A stretch of DNA of 64,000 bases from Atriophallophorus winterbourni (taxonomy: Eukaryota > Platyhelminthes > Trematoda > Plagiorchiida > Microphallidae), in assembly GCA_013407085.1 (NCBI GenBank), contig JACCGJ010000575.1, positions 49,290 to 113,289 of the forward strand. Direction: 5' to 3'. A program made the translations under genes and the position numbers. Shown here piece after piece: positions 51,601-63,084 of the stretch. Every line of letters starts with the position of its first letter. The stretch's first letter is position 1. Below the pieces are notes generated by a model, which saw nothing but the letters and a program-made list of their open reading frames with translations, was not told the origin of the DNA and searched no databases.

Positions 51601-52687
51601 TAGTTTTTGGGTAACGTTTTACTTCTGACACAGAAGCTTCGTCAGACCAGGGGTGATAGTCAGGACAGGGAACATGATTAAGTAGGAGTCAACCCACCAT
51701 AACTTATTTGACCTTACAGCTAAACAGCGTATAGTACGCCTACAGTGTGTCACTCTCGTAAGAATGACCAGGATCAGTGGTACATTTCACTCACAGTGTT
51801 TATCCAAAACAATCTGATACAAGTGAACACGGTCACGGTCAGTTGACACAGCTGCCCACATACGTAAAAGTACATAACTAACAGGGCTAAGGCTATTTTT
51901 GAAGAAAAACAAAAATTCAATTAACCAGTAGGTATAAGGTGAATGAAAACTCTTTACTTTGGCATCAATGCCGAGCGCCAGATTGTGGAGATTTCTGCCC
52001 CATCCACCTTATTGACCGCCAGTCGACCTGCCTTGGCAATTTCGACCGCCTCCGCATGTAGGCGTTTGCTATACGGTTTAATACAGCGTCTCAATATTGC
52101 CACATTGTCTAAATCGACGCTGTGGCCCGTATCTAAAACGTGCTCCGCCAAGGCGGAACCACGAATAAGGGATTGATATTCCCTCGCATCCCGGGGCTGT
52201 CTCCGGACACGCTTTCGGTGTTCTTCGATTGTAGTGGGAATTTCCCTGGAAGTCTGCCCTATTTAAACACCCAAACAGTCCTTACAGTTGATTCTGTAGA
52301 TGCCGTTCGTAACGCTAGATAAAGGCGTTTCATCATTGAGGTGCATCAGAACCGAACGGATAATTTTTCCTTTCTTATAAGTTACGCGTATGGCCGCCTG
52401 GTTCAAGATTTTACGTATCGTTTCAGAAATGCATTTCACATAAGGTATACAGACTGTATCTCGCCAATTTTTCTCCGATTTTTCGGATGGGTATTTTACC
52501 TCTATCGATTGGCGTTTTACAAAACTTTTTGGATAACCGTGTTCCATGAGCCTTTGGCTCGCTTCACGGTGCGCCTGTTTTCGCTCCCTTTCGTCGCTGC
52601 ACAGGTGTTCTATCTTGTGAAAAATGGAACAAGCTATGGAACCGAAGACCAAAAACTACTCTAACCGATTGCACACAAATTCTTTTG
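51581..52687 (-). mobile_element. PLE-2: second Penelope-like element, 5'-truncated
   Basis: Bounded by ~40-bp inverted repeats: 51581-51620 (block TTGTGTACAATCGGTTAAAG) and the reverse complement of 52648-52687 (block TTGTGTGCAATCGGTTAGAG), both followed inward by TAGTTTTTGG. Inside is the C-terminal part of a PLE protein. A decayed hammerhead-like motif (CTGACGA, CTTCTG/CAGAAG hairpin, TAAAACGTT in place of GAAACGTT) lies on the minus strand at about 51651-51615. It splits the Gypsy-3 gag gene. Confidence 0.65.
51951..52652 (-). pseudogene. PLE-2 RT C-terminus and GIY-YIG endonuclease
   Basis: Frame 52652-52263 reads RLMEHGYPKSFVKRQ, VCIPYVKCISETIRKILNQA and then GIYRINCKDCLGV, the GIY half of the nuclease. 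The next codon is TAA where the YIGQT Tyr should be (52262-52264), and the same frame goes on with IGQTSREIPTTIEEHRKR, GSALAEHVLDTGHSVDLDNV, and KPYSKRLHAEAVEIAK to 51951. So a single nonsense change interrupts an otherwise complete nuclease. The family differs from PLE-1. Confidence 0.75.
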
Positions 52688-52689
52688 CA

Positions 52690-53110
52690 TTATGGATTCA
52701 CAATCGGTCCCAAACATTTTTCAATCGATTGATAATTTAGTTTATTTTCAAAAGCCTAATATGGAGCTTATTTACAATTCCAGCATAAATTGATGAATAG
52801 ATTGGTCTTCGTGTCGTTGCATTGTATTGAAGCCAGCACGTTCAGCAATGTCTAAAATTTGGAAGTTACATGAGCTAGTAAAATTGATTTCAATTTATTA
52901 AAAGTCTTCTTATCAGGTGGAATATAAAATGATAATTTCTTAATATAGCATAAGCATCTTCTCCTGCTGAAGTAAGAAAATGAGCAGTAATAATTAAATC
53001 ATGATTTTCACCCTTGTTGAGACACCAAAGTTCGAACAGTTTGAGATAATCTTCGATTTCTCTGGGTGACTTATTCGTGAAATTGTGGGACGAAGTTAAA
53101 TAGACAGTGC
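52690..53110 (-). pseudogene. Gypsy-3 gag N-terminal part
   Basis: Minus strand reads SPREIEDYLKLFELWCLNKG, ENHDLIITAHFLTSAGEDAY and PPDKKTFNKLKSILLAHV, then a short downstream part with HEDQSIHQFML, across frameshifts: the capsid-like region typical of K02A2.6-type Gypsy Gag. Confidence 0.65.
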
Positions 53111-53926
53111 CTGTTGATCAAAACATATATTTAACTTCGACTTGCTGACGAATCACTGTGGAGTGCATGCATTGTAAAAAATGGGAATTTGCTGACAATG
53201 CCGTAGTAAATTCTAGACCAAAATAAAATGTGATATATCTAGTTTTCTAAAGTAGATCAACACATTAAATTGTGCTTTCGTTTTTAATTATTTCGTATTT
53301 GGTTAGCTCGTTCATTCTTATATCTATATACATTTTGTTGCTTTGAGTTCCCTGAATTTTACGATGTCTTCAAACGATTTACTAGCTGGAAAACGTAATT
53401 AGCATGGCATGCCTGTAATTCGATGTTTCCAATCCTCGTAATTGGATTGCTCAGCTAGAAGCCGTTTTTCGCTGCACATGCCTCTCACGACAAGAAACTA
53501 TGTTTTCATATGTACTGATTTTCTACCTCAATAATCCCGTGTGAGATAAATACAATACAATTACATTGGAAGCAGAACTAGTACAAAATTCTAAATAAGC
53601 TCTTTCGTGTTAAGACATTAGGTTGAGGGCGAGAATTTCGGAGTAGAATAGAGAAAAATAATATTAAAACATAAAAATTAAATGGAAAGCAGACGCCTTT
53701 AATCTAGTCTGACTGTCACAAAATCGTAACGTATTCCAGAAAATAACATGTGAAGTATAACCTGATCAACGTTTAAACGCCTATCTTTAACAAACACGTG
53801 ACTACAATAATAATTGGAATTTTTTGCCAAAATAATGTTTGAGTCAATAAGCGTTCTACATTATAAAAATAAACAATGAAAACCAAATAAGACGTCACCA
53901 TGTGAAAAGCATTCGAAATTGGGGGG
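53111..53926. other. No gene seen
   Basis: AT-rich; may include the unrecognised 5' LTR of Gypsy-3 copy 2. Confidence 0.4.
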
Positions 53927-54131
53927 TTAGTGGATATTGAGGAATAGATTATGAGGCTGCGTGTATTCCAGTTATATCCACATACAATTTCGACTCCCAG
54001 ACAACCACAGAAGAACGAAAACCGTGCGTAGACAAAGAGTGTATTGTAATTAATGCGAGGTTAACAACAAGAAAATTTTGAATTACAAAATTATTGATTA
54101 CTATTGATTAAATATTTGAACGGTCACCACA
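53927..54131 (-). repeat. Gypsy-1 LTR, left (3' LTR)
   Basis: Matches 58223-58428 along its length. Its outer end reads GTTAGTGG where the right LTR has TGTAGTGG, so the terminal dinucleotide is altered. Confidence 0.85.
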
Positions 54132-54182
54132 GATTCCCCTCCTAGAGCGTCGAACAAGAAAAAGACGCTCGAAAAGAAAACA

Positions 54183-55375
54183 TTAGGTTATAAAATCGTC
54201 AAACTTTTGGGGAAAATGTACCTTGCGGCCTGAATTTGTTTGTCTGTCGGGTGGTTTGAGACACGAACGGAATGGGGGTTTATCGGGGATAAGGTTAGTT
54301 TCTGGTGAATCAGACGAAGCGACGTGTTGGTCAGTAGTAGATGTCTGTGGAGTAATGTTTCGAGTATTTGCTTTCGCTTCCGATGTTGGTTCTACGTGAG
54401 CGACTTTCAGACGATCGATACTGACAGTTTCTCTTGATCCATTCCGGTCAATTACGAAATACTTAGGATGCCTGCTGAGCACCTTGTACGGACCAGTATA
54501 CGGTGGTTGAAGTGGTCGATGTACATGATCGGCGCGCACAAACACAAAGTCGCAGGTAGACAAGTCTGCCGGGATATAGAACGGTTGGGCTTGTTGGCGA
54601 GTAGGGGTAGCTCGTAATGATTTCATGAAGCTGCGAAGGCGACTGACATATTGTGGAGCTGTAATATCATTTGGTGAATCGGAAGATGTCAGAAATTCGC
54701 CAGGTAGGTTAAGTGTACTCCCGTACACCATCTCAGCAGCTGAGCAACCCAGGTCTTCTTTCACGGTCGTACGGATACCAAGAAGTACCAAAGGCAATGA
54801 CTCGGACCAACGTTCCGGATTCCCGTGACTCATGATTGCGGCTTTTAGTTGCCGGTGAAATCTTTCGACTAAGCCATTTGAAGAAGGATGATAGGCTGTA
54901 GTCTGTATGTGCTTTGTACCGAGTGTTCTATTTAATTCCCGAAAAAGCGTTGACTGGAATTGAGAACCTCTGTCAGTGGTAATAGTGTTCGGTACACCAA
55001 AGTTGCTGATCCAATGTTGAACGAAAGCTTTCGCAACCGTTTCTGCACTGATATCCGGTATGGCTACAGCCAGTGGCCAACGGGTAAAACGGTCGACGCA
55101 GGTCAATATATAGGAGCAACCATTAGAGACCGCTAATGGACCAACGAGATCTAAGTGAACGTGCTGAAAGCGCTCCGTAACAGGTGGAAATACACCAGGG
55201 GAACTGATGGTATGACGTTGGACTTTGCTTTGTTGACATCGGAGGCAACTCTTGGTCCAAAGTTGAATGTCTTTATGCATATTAGACCAAAGATAACGAG
55301 AGCTAATCAGCTTTCGAGTAGCTTTTATTCCGGGATGTGATAAACCATGTAAATGCTCGAATACGGTAGTCTCAA
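54183..55375 (-). pseudogene. Gypsy-1 pol, integrase part
   Basis: Zinc finger FEHLHGLSHPGIKATRKLIS with CLRCQQ (HHCC). The core has all three catalytic acids: HVHLDLVGPL (Asp), ITTDRGSQFQS (Asp) and SSNGLVERFHRQLK (Glu). After the core, a GPYKVLSRHPKYFVIDRNGS block and a basic, P/T-rich tail with SGRKVHFP. It lies in a different frame from the upstream RT because of an indel just before the zinc finger. Taken alone the integrase looks catalytically intact (365 codons open from 55280). Confidence 0.85.
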
Positions 55376-57457
55376 ATCTGATGGGACAATTGGACGAGCT
55401 TTACCGGTAGACATGTCACAAACCAGATAAGAATTGGAATTAGGTATCGGGATACGGCGGATTTTACCCGATTGTGAAGTAATATACCGATTTATTACAG
55501 GGTCATTTTGCTGCGAACGTGCTAATTGCTCAAAGTCGATTCCGGGCAGGTCGATAGCACTTAACTGAATCCGAGAGAATGTGTCCGCAACTGTGTTTGA
55601 CGAGCCGGAAAGATATCAAATGTCACTCGTGAATTGCGAAATATAATCCAAGTGACGTATTTCTCGAGGTGAATATCGATCCGATGATGCGGAAAGAGCA
55701 AACGTTAAGGGCTTGTGATCGGTCCATACTGTGAAATCACGGCCTTCAAGCAAATGTCTGAAATGTCGTATCGCATAATAGATAGCCAGTAACTCACGGC
55801 CGAACGTACTGTATCGAGTTTGAGCTGGTTGAAGACGACGAGAAAAGAAAGCGAGTGGCTTGGTGATATTGTCTTCTTCTTGTTGAAGGACCGCGCCGAC
55901 TGCTTCTTGTGATGCGTCTGTAGCGAGAGACAATCGAGCATTGGGGTTTGTTGATAAATGAGTCAGTGATGTGACTTTGTTTAGTGCAGATTTGAGTTGT
56001 TCGAATGATTGGATGGCTTCGTCATTCATTTTAAATTGAAATTGACGTTTCTTTCCACGTAACAAGTCAGTCAATGGTTGTGAAATCATAGCGCATTGTG
56101 GAATAAAACGTCTATAATAGTTGACCAAACCCAAGAAACGTCTGACTTGACGGATGGAGCTGGGACACGGATAATCTTGGATAGCTGATAGTTTTTGAGG
56201 TAACGGTTTTATACCGGAACTATCAATTCGGTGTCCAAGGATTTCGATGGAATTCACGCCAAACAGACATTTATCGGGATTAACCACAATGCCGTAGTGG
56301 GATAGACGTTGAAATACTTCACGAAGGTGTTCAAGATGTTCAGTGGGATTTGTACTTGCGACTAGGACATCATCAATGTACACGTAGACGGAAGATAGAC
56401 CGAGAAAAACTTGGTCCATGAATCTCTGGAAGGTCTGTGCAGCATTGCGCAGACCGAATGGCATCCTGAGAAATTCGAACAGACCAAATGGAGTGGTAAT
56501 GGCAGTTTTGGGAATATCTTCGTCAGCTACAGGAATTTGATGATATGCCCGCACTAAATCCAACTTTGAGAACACAGATTTTCCGTGAAGAGATAGTGCA
56601 AAGTCGTGTATGTGCGGAATCGGATATCGATCTGGGATCGTTACACGGTTTAAAGCACGATAATCGCCACATGGACGCCAGGCGTCCGGTTTGTTCTTTT
56701 CGACCATGTGAAGAGGAGTGGCCCAAGGTGAATTCGATGGACGGATTATTCCGAGTTCCATCATATGCTCGAATTCTCGTTTGGCAGCTTCAAGTTTGTT
56801 AGGCGCCAGTCTGCGTGGTCTACTGAAAACCGGGGGTCCACGAGTTGAAATATGGTGTTTGATGTCATGTTTCACAGGGGTGTTGTGTGTACATGGTTTG
56901 AAGATATCCGAAAATTCTTTCATGAGGGGAGCGTAATTCGGTGCAGTGTCTGGGATTGGGACTCGAATAGTTTGTATGGGTGAATTAGACAAATGGCCGA
57001 TGACGTTAATCTTTGTGACATTGTCAATGAGTTTTCGTGTACTCATGTTAACTGAAAGATTAAAGTGCGAGAGGAAATCGGCTCCCAGGATAGGGGTTTT
57101 GACGTCAGCAACGGTGAAAATCCATCGAAAGTTACGTCGCAGACCGAGGTCGATGGAAAGTGATCGTTGGCCGTATGTGCTTATTCGAGTACCGTTCGCC
57201 GCTTGTAGGGTCAATGAAGAGTGGTTTCTGCGTTCTGAGTTTGTGGGTGGGATGACGCTCAGTTCGGCTCCCGTGTCGATCAGAAAGCGCATCTTTGTTG
57301 AACCATCAGTGACGTAGAATAAGCGGCTGGTGGTATTGCCAGACAGAGGTGCCGCTTCTACTGTCTGGCTTCGCGGTTTCCCTGGTGTTTTGATTTGAAG
57401 CTGCATGGGGACGTGCAATGCCTGGCTTTCGCTCCAAAACGGCGATGATAGTAGCAT
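55376..57457 (-). pseudogene. Gypsy-1 pol, protease-RT-RNase H part
   Basis: 613 codons are open (57457-55616). Protease: [15 protein letters not shown] and [81 protein letters not shown] and catalytic [12 protein letters not shown]. RNase [19 protein letters not shown] (Asp), [20 protein letters not shown] (Glu), [14 protein letters not shown] (Asp). A TGA then interrupts; the same frame continues after it with YLSGSSNTVADTFSRI and a linker until the frameshift near 55375. Expected to act in the virus-like particle, converting element RNA to DNA. Confidence 0.85.
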
Positions 57458-58182
57458 AGCTCAGATGTTCGTGTTGGGCTGTGTGGTTTAGTGTTTGGAA
57501 TGTGTTTCCCTCCACGGTGAGAACGGCTTCGACTTCTGTTTAAGTGTTGTATTTGTAAAGCCAATTCGCTTATCTGGGATTTCAAATCCGATATATCCTT
57601 GTTCAAATCTGCGTTGGAAGTACCAGGGGTGGGTGGACTGACTGTGTAGACCGATGAGTTACGAGAGATGTCAAAGACTTCGTCTGCAACTTGAGCGAGC
57701 TTGTCTAGGTTACTTTCGTTTACCATGCTAACCAGAACTTTACGCAAATCGTCTGGCAAACTTTGGAACCAGATATGTCGTATAACTCGTTCGTCCACCT
57801 TCTGTGTGCCCTGTAACTGTACCAAATGGCGTAAGTGTTGCGAAGGTGTTCGATCTCCTAGCTCAGAGCTGGATAAGAGTTTTCGCAAGTTTTGCTCATC
57901 GGTGTATCCAATTCGAGAAATAATTGCAGATTTGAGCTTATCGTACGGATCTGTGGTAGGTTGATCATAAATTAAATCGGCAACTTCTCTAGCGATGAAG
58001 GTAGGAAGCATTCCGACAACGCGGTTGTAGCGTGTGCGTTGCGTTCGAACACGGTATGACTCGAATAGAGCTTCGATTTGTGCAAACCATAGACGTGGTT
58101 CTGTCGCGTCGAAGACTGGTAATGTGAATTGATTGATAAAATCATCTTCCATCTTGTTTTCGTTATTTACACTATGGTTCAT
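57358..58182 (-). CDS. Gypsy-1 Gag, CHCC zinc finger type
   Basis: 274 residues from ATG 58182, uninterrupted. Capsid-like helices: [58 protein letters not shown] and [21 protein letters not shown] coiled segment ([20 protein letters not shown]) and an R/S-rich linker lead to [18 protein letters not shown] (CX2HX9CX3C), the unusual CHCC finger of CsRn1/Kabuki-type elements, in place of the usual CCHC knuckle. It would package the element RNA. It overlaps the protease frame by about 100 bases, so Pol would be made by -1 frameshifting. Confidence 0.85.
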   Translation of the reverse strand: MNHSVNNENKMEDDFINQFTLPVFDATEPRLWFAQIEALFESYRVRTQRTRYNRVVGMLPTFIAREVADLIYDQPTTDPYDKLKSAIISRIGYTDEQNLRKLLSSSELGDRTPSQHLRHLVQLQGTQKVDERVIRHIWFQSLPDDLRKVLVSMVNESNLDKLAQVADEVFDISRNSSVYTVSPPTPGTSNADLNKDISDLKSQISELALQIQHLNRSRSRSHRGGKHIPNTKPHSPTRTSELCYYHRRFGAKARHCTSPCSFKSKHQGNREARQ

Positions 58183-58222
58183 TGCGTTATTCGAGTTAAA
58201 TGCGTGTTCGGGCTCACCAATT

Positions 58223-58428
58223 TGTAGTGGATAGCGAGGAATAGATTATGAGGCTGCGTGTATTCCAGTTATATCCACATACAATTTCGACTCCCAGACA
58301 ACCACAGAAGAACGAAAACCGTGCGTAGACAAAGAGTGTATCGTAATTAATGCGAGGTTACCAACAAGAAAATTTTGAATTACAAAATTATTGATTACTA
58401 TTGATTGAATATTTGAACGGTCACCACA
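58223..58428 (-). repeat. Gypsy-1 LTR, right (5' LTR)
   Basis: TGTAGTGG...CACCACA as read on the plus strand; ~97% match to the left LTR. Confidence 0.85.
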
Positions 58429-59439
58429 AGTTTGCTTATGTAGTAGACCAGATTACTACAAAAATGTCCCCCAGAACGTTGGAGAAAAAGCAGGTTGACT
58501 GGAAGATTTATAGCGGTAGCCAAAAAGGTACACGAATGTACATGGTAGCAATCACGGAACACGAATCAACGGAAAGTGCGTTATCAAGGTCAATTGTTAT
58601 ATACAGTAAAACAATGTTGTTACACAGCCCCTTTCCAAGAAGTCTGGTCAGAGGAGACTTCTGATCAGGAATTGACAATTGAACTGGCCAAGCGGTGTCA
58701 GGTCGTTTTAGGCTGGAACATAGTCTCTCAGCAACCAGTAACTTCGAAATCAGCCAAGGCACTTGATCTGCGTGGGTCGATTGTCGGTTGTGACCAGGGT
58801 AGGATACACAAAACGATCAGTACTAAGCCAAGTCACGTCTCACATAGAGTGAACGTGCTGCCGGAGCCGAATCACATGGGGTGAACGATTGTGAAAGAAA
58901 TTATTTAAAACTGGTTTTTCAGCATTAGGATTTCTAATCAGAACAGGTAAAATTTTTGACAATCTACCAATTTCGATATTTTATAACATATAAACAAGCA
59001 TACATGAATATTTCGTGTTGCAAAAACACTTTAAAAAATGCACATAGCATAATTTAAAATGTTTTATATCAGAGATACGTGAAGTCTGTCGAATTGAGTG
59101 CGGATACTAAGCTCTACTGAGAAAACCATCTATGTTCTGGCCAATTTTCCCTTCATTGCATGCAGCTCAAGTTAAATAATGAAAGGCATTTCCGCTGGTG
59201 CATTTTCAAATTTATACAATAAAATGTATTAAGAATGAAAAATGGAAGATGGCAGTGAATAAGCGAGAAACGATTTTTTAATTAGGTAAAGAGTTTTGCT
59301 TCCCAAATAGTTCTGTTTCTATACTTAATAACTTAATTCGCAACATGAATGCCACAAAGGCTGAAGATATTAAAAGACAAGGATAATTAACTCACGTAGT
59401 ATTGACGTTCTGCAGATTTTACCCGACCAACTATTTAAC
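58429..59439. other. Unassigned, two overlapping plus-strand open frames
   Basis: 58401-58664 (87 codons, starting within the LTR) and 58576-58884 (102 codons; SEETSDQELTIELAKRCQ, LDLRGSIVGC) are the longest frames. The DNA is less AT-rich than its surroundings. No family is recognised, so they may be remnants of another element. 58890-59439 holds nothing visible. Confidence 0.35.
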
Positions 59440-59720
59440 GCGCTCGATTTACTGAACAGCTACTCACAGTCAGGTGATACTATACTGTCATGAACCCGTT
59501 ATAAGTTTGCCGACGACATCAATTACTCAGATTAGCTGAAAACTGTCTTCAGACACGAGAAAGTGAGAAAGTCATTTAGTCATCACGAGCGTAGAGAAAT
59601 CCTTTGCACCGTTTGCACAGGACTGTAAGTGGCTAACGAGCCAATCGAGCGTCCAGATTTCTTTCGGTGGTAATCCACAGAAGAGCGTCCCCCACTTTAA
59701 ACAATATCTCCAAAAATATC
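59440..59720 (+). pseudogene. LINE RT fragment, strongly decayed
   Basis: One readable RT block, YKFADDINYSD near 59505 (catalytic FADD), sits in an area with stops in all frames. No flanking block is sure. Confidence 0.35.
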
Positions 59721-62109
59721 TTCTGGAATGAGTATAATCTGGAATAAAATGGGAGTTTTTGCTTGTATCACTTGACTAAACTAATCTTACTGTCGATAAC
59801 GAACTGCAGGAATTCGGATATGTTCCAAGGGTTTATGATTCAATTACGGTTGTAAAATTATTAAGCGAAACAGTGCTCTTTCGCAGCGTCAACTGGTAAG
59901 TGCGAATATGTTTGAGCTTGATCCTGTCTTAAATTGTAGTATTTTGCAGGTATTTATTCGCTTTTATACGGCAATTTTCAAGCTACATTTGGGATAATGC
60001 ATACAAGCCTGAAGTTAGTCTTAATAAAATACATGCTACTGTAACAGGGTGTCCAAAATTTCTATAACATAAGTTTTGATATTTAGGCTTGAAAACACCA
60101 CACAGAAATTTGGATCTGATTAAAATATTTCAGACATCAGCACCGGCTTCTAAAGGGCCATCTTGTGATTACCCTGATAATCCTAGAATGTTTTGATATC
60201 GATAAACACTGAAATCTGTCATACTAAGCAGTGATGTTTTATTGAGATGTTATTCACAGATTTTCACAAAACGTATTCCTAATCGACGCAACAGTCTTCA
60301 TTGATAGGTTTCTTAAATTAAGAACTTGAGCGCTTGCACGTCAATTAACTTGTTTAAAAAAAATTGAATGCCTTGTTGCATTGATTATTGCTGGATGTTT
60401 TCCAAACAGATGAAAACATATCGACGACGCTTGCCTAAAAGCTGGGTTTTTTAATACATTTTTTATTCTCCGAAAACAAAAAAAACAAAAAAAGAGAAAA
60501 ATCGTAGCATATACATCCACTTTCTATTTGTAAGCACAATACATTCATTACTGAACAATAACCAGCTCATTAGAGAGAAATATGTAACTCATTTTAAGTT
60601 TAAGCTATGAAAACCTGCGTACAAAAGGATGGCCAGAATATTTCTAGATTCATTATCAGCTGTCGCATACACCATTGATAGGGTTCGAAACCATTGACTG
60701 AAAGAAATTTTGGATACTTGTTCGGCCTATCATCCACTTACGGTTCTTTGCCAAAGGAACTCTAGTAACGCTAAAAAATTTCGGGATCGATTATTGACCC
60801 AGCCACAACCCGTTCTGTTTAAACTGAACTGGTATGGCAAAGTTTTAGAACAGACTTCAACGTGCACTTATATGGTACAGTTTAGTCACTAGTTTCAAGC
60901 ACGTTCGAGGCTTGGGTAAGTTACTTCCTAGAAGCTACCCATTAATGATATTTTAAATTTAATATTTCACTTGCGTACATCGGATTTTCTAAAAAGTAAT
61001 TAAATTTTTCAGCAAAGTTCAGAATGTTTCCTCATTTTTCATACAGTTTTTCCAGTATGGCATCGGAGGGAAGAGCAGATGTTTGGTATTAGCTGAATAA
61101 GTTTGAATGTGTCTCTGGACAGTAAACAGTTCTTGTAGAGTGTGTGTTCAACTGAAAACCAGGAGATTTTACTCCTTAAAACAGACTGTTTGCAACCATA
61201 TCGTTGCGATCGCCTAAGATTTCAAACGTACAAAAGATAAAAATCGCTTCGCCAGCGGAGGGCGCATCTTTGCAGCTTTTCACCGAAGTAAATTCTGGAC
61301 GCGTGATTGGCTCGTCCACCACTGGCAATCCCGTCCAAACTGGACCAAAATGAACTCATCATGCGACGCAACATAACTTTTTTTAATTTCTGGGCCACTG
61401 AAGCACGGGCAGTTTAATTGTCGAAAGTCAGTTGGATATTGTGGTTAAAAATGCCAGGACATAAAAGTTAATCATATGATAGTCAATACAGGAATTCAGC
61501 TGGTACGGCATCGTTCGTAAAGTTATAATAATAATATTTCATTCTTGAAAAAGCAAGGCAATGAATACCTGATCAAGTTTTCAGAATGCTTACAGCAAAA
61601 TAATAGGATTAAATGTGTGGTGAAACTTTCAAATCATGAGATATTTTCGTTCAAAAATTGGAAATGGTAGTCTACATTGGTAGGAAAATGTTCTAAAATA
61701 TTCATGAATAATGAGATTCCATTCAGATCGAGTATCCAAACGAGAGAATAAGAAGAGTGCAAGACGATGAGAAGAAAAAATATACGAACAATATAAAGCA
61801 AAGGATTATATTGTTATGCTGTAGAAAAATGTATAAACAGCATCAAAATAAACAGTGAGTAAATCAGTGAATATTGCAAAATAAGAATTGAAGGAATGGT
61901 CTCGAATAGGGTAACGTTCATTTGGTATCGGACCAGAGGTAGGGCAATTGGGTAAAAGGATAAACTGCCACGACTTCTAGGGCATTGGAGGTGAGATCAG
62001 TTTGCCGATTGCGTTGAATCCGTTACGGTAAAGGACAGGCTGACATCAAACGTCACTGGTAAAATCTTGAAGTCAGTGAAACTGCGAGTTCTTAGGTAGA
62101 TTTACTCGA
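59721..62109. other. No gene seen; repeat remnant at 61.2 kb
   Basis: No domain on either strand. 61240-61340 carries the dispersed TTCTGGACGCG(T)GATTGGC repeat also found at 43.4 and 63.96 kb. An ACAGGGTGTCC block at 60045 resembles ends of some DNA transposons, but no partner end was found. Confidence 0.4.
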
Positions 62110-63075
62110 GAAGGACGAAACATTCTCTTCACCAGCAAGGTGAGAGGTCATCATTATAAAATTTGCGAAAAAACATTGAAGCACAGTTATGAAAATATAT
62201 TCACGGTATGTCGATGCTCGGTTCCATAGGCAACCTGACACTAATGCACAGTTGTAAATTGATAATCGTAAAATTATTTTTTTGATGATTAGAAATTGTG
62301 TGTGGTAAATGTGTTAACCATAAACATTGGATTATGTAAATGATGATAATTATTCTTTGGAGTTAAATGGCGGACAGTTATAAACTAAATGATCTATAAT
62401 AATTATACGCAAATGTAATGAGGCATGACTAGACCCTAGAAAACCTTAAACTACAGCAGTTTTGTAAATGGATCATCATAAAAATTTTTGTTTCGAAATT
62501 TTTCCAATTTAGTTTGTTCAAGATAAAAACCTGAATTGAGACAATGAGGATAAGTATGTTTAAATTAGAAGGGGCTAAAATACGACAAAAGAGGTACAAT
62601 AAGTAATGGTAAATATACAACGAGTTACAGGTTTTGATTAAACATGCCTAGACCCTGGTAACCTGACACTGAATAAGACCAGGTATTCCGGGCATTGTGA
62701 ACAGTTTTATGCGTGTACTAATGTACAAAATACTTACAATTGGTTCAATAACCAGGAATACCAGGACAAATTATACTGTCTATAGAAGTGTTTATTTTGA
62801 AAATTTCGCATATCAGTGGAGCAGTAAGAGATTCTAGGAGTGCTCTAAATTTACCTGTAGATGTGCACATGCGAAAATAGAGCGGAAGAGAATTCCAAAG
62901 ATTTCCATACTTAAATAAAAAAATTTCCGTCGAACTTTAGTGTGAGTAAGGGGAATATTCATTAGCCTCATTCGGTTGTCGTCGTACATAACGATTGCAA
63001 TCTTGGAAGCGCATTGTAGTTCTTAGCTTAACTTGGTGCTTTGTAATGATTCGGATGAGAAGAAAAAGATTTTAA
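62110..63075 (-). mobile_element. LINE-B' copy 2: ORF2 C-terminus and 3' UTR
   Basis: 62641-63075 is closely similar to 20110-20555, and 62410-62520 to 19775-19890, in the same orientation. The C-terminal coding part corresponds to the YAHLGNS block onwards of LINE-B', but stops and small indels break it (for example near 62920). The copy is truncated at 63075, where a plus-strand LINE-C begins. Confidence 0.75.
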
Positions 63076-63084
63076 GTGGGTTAT

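Larger units (their letters stand above)
46980..53110 (-). mobile_element. Gypsy-3 copy 2 (K02A2.6-like), with two insertions
   Basis: Minus-strand LTR element in collinear pieces: gag N-terminal part (53110-52690), gag C-terminal part with zinc knuckle (51600-51160), protease (50471-50200), RT (about 49560-49300), RNase H (about 49300-48170), integrase (48148-47618), the tail (47297-47088) and part of the 3' LTR (47095-46983). A PLE (51580-52687) interrupts gag and a truncated LINE-A (50472-51149) separates gag from protease. The 5' LTR beyond 53110 was not identified. Heavily decayed. Confidence 0.7.
53927..58428 (-). mobile_element. Gypsy-1: near full-length CsRn1-like LTR retrotransposon
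   Basis: LTRs of ~205 bp at 53927-54131 and 58223-58428 differ at only about six positions. On the minus strand: 5' LTR, primer-binding site TGGTGAGCCCGAACA (58219-58205), gag, pol in the -1 frame relative to gag (protease, RT, RNase H, integrase), polypurine stretch AGGAGGGGAATC beside the left LTR. Two lesions break pol: a TGA codon at 55616-55618 and a frameshift near 55375. No clear target duplication (left flank GGGG, right flank AGTT). The primer-binding site resembles the 3' end of tRNA-Trp with one mismatch, as known for CsRn1-type elements (inferred). Confidence 0.9.

Noticed and set aside
53921..58432. A target-site duplication for Gypsy-1
   Set aside because: Flanks are GGGG and AGTT; no 4-6-bp match even allowing one-base shifts of the LTR ends.
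60040..60060. ACAGGGTGTCC block as the end of a DNA transposon
   Set aside because: No inverted partner or transposase was found nearby.
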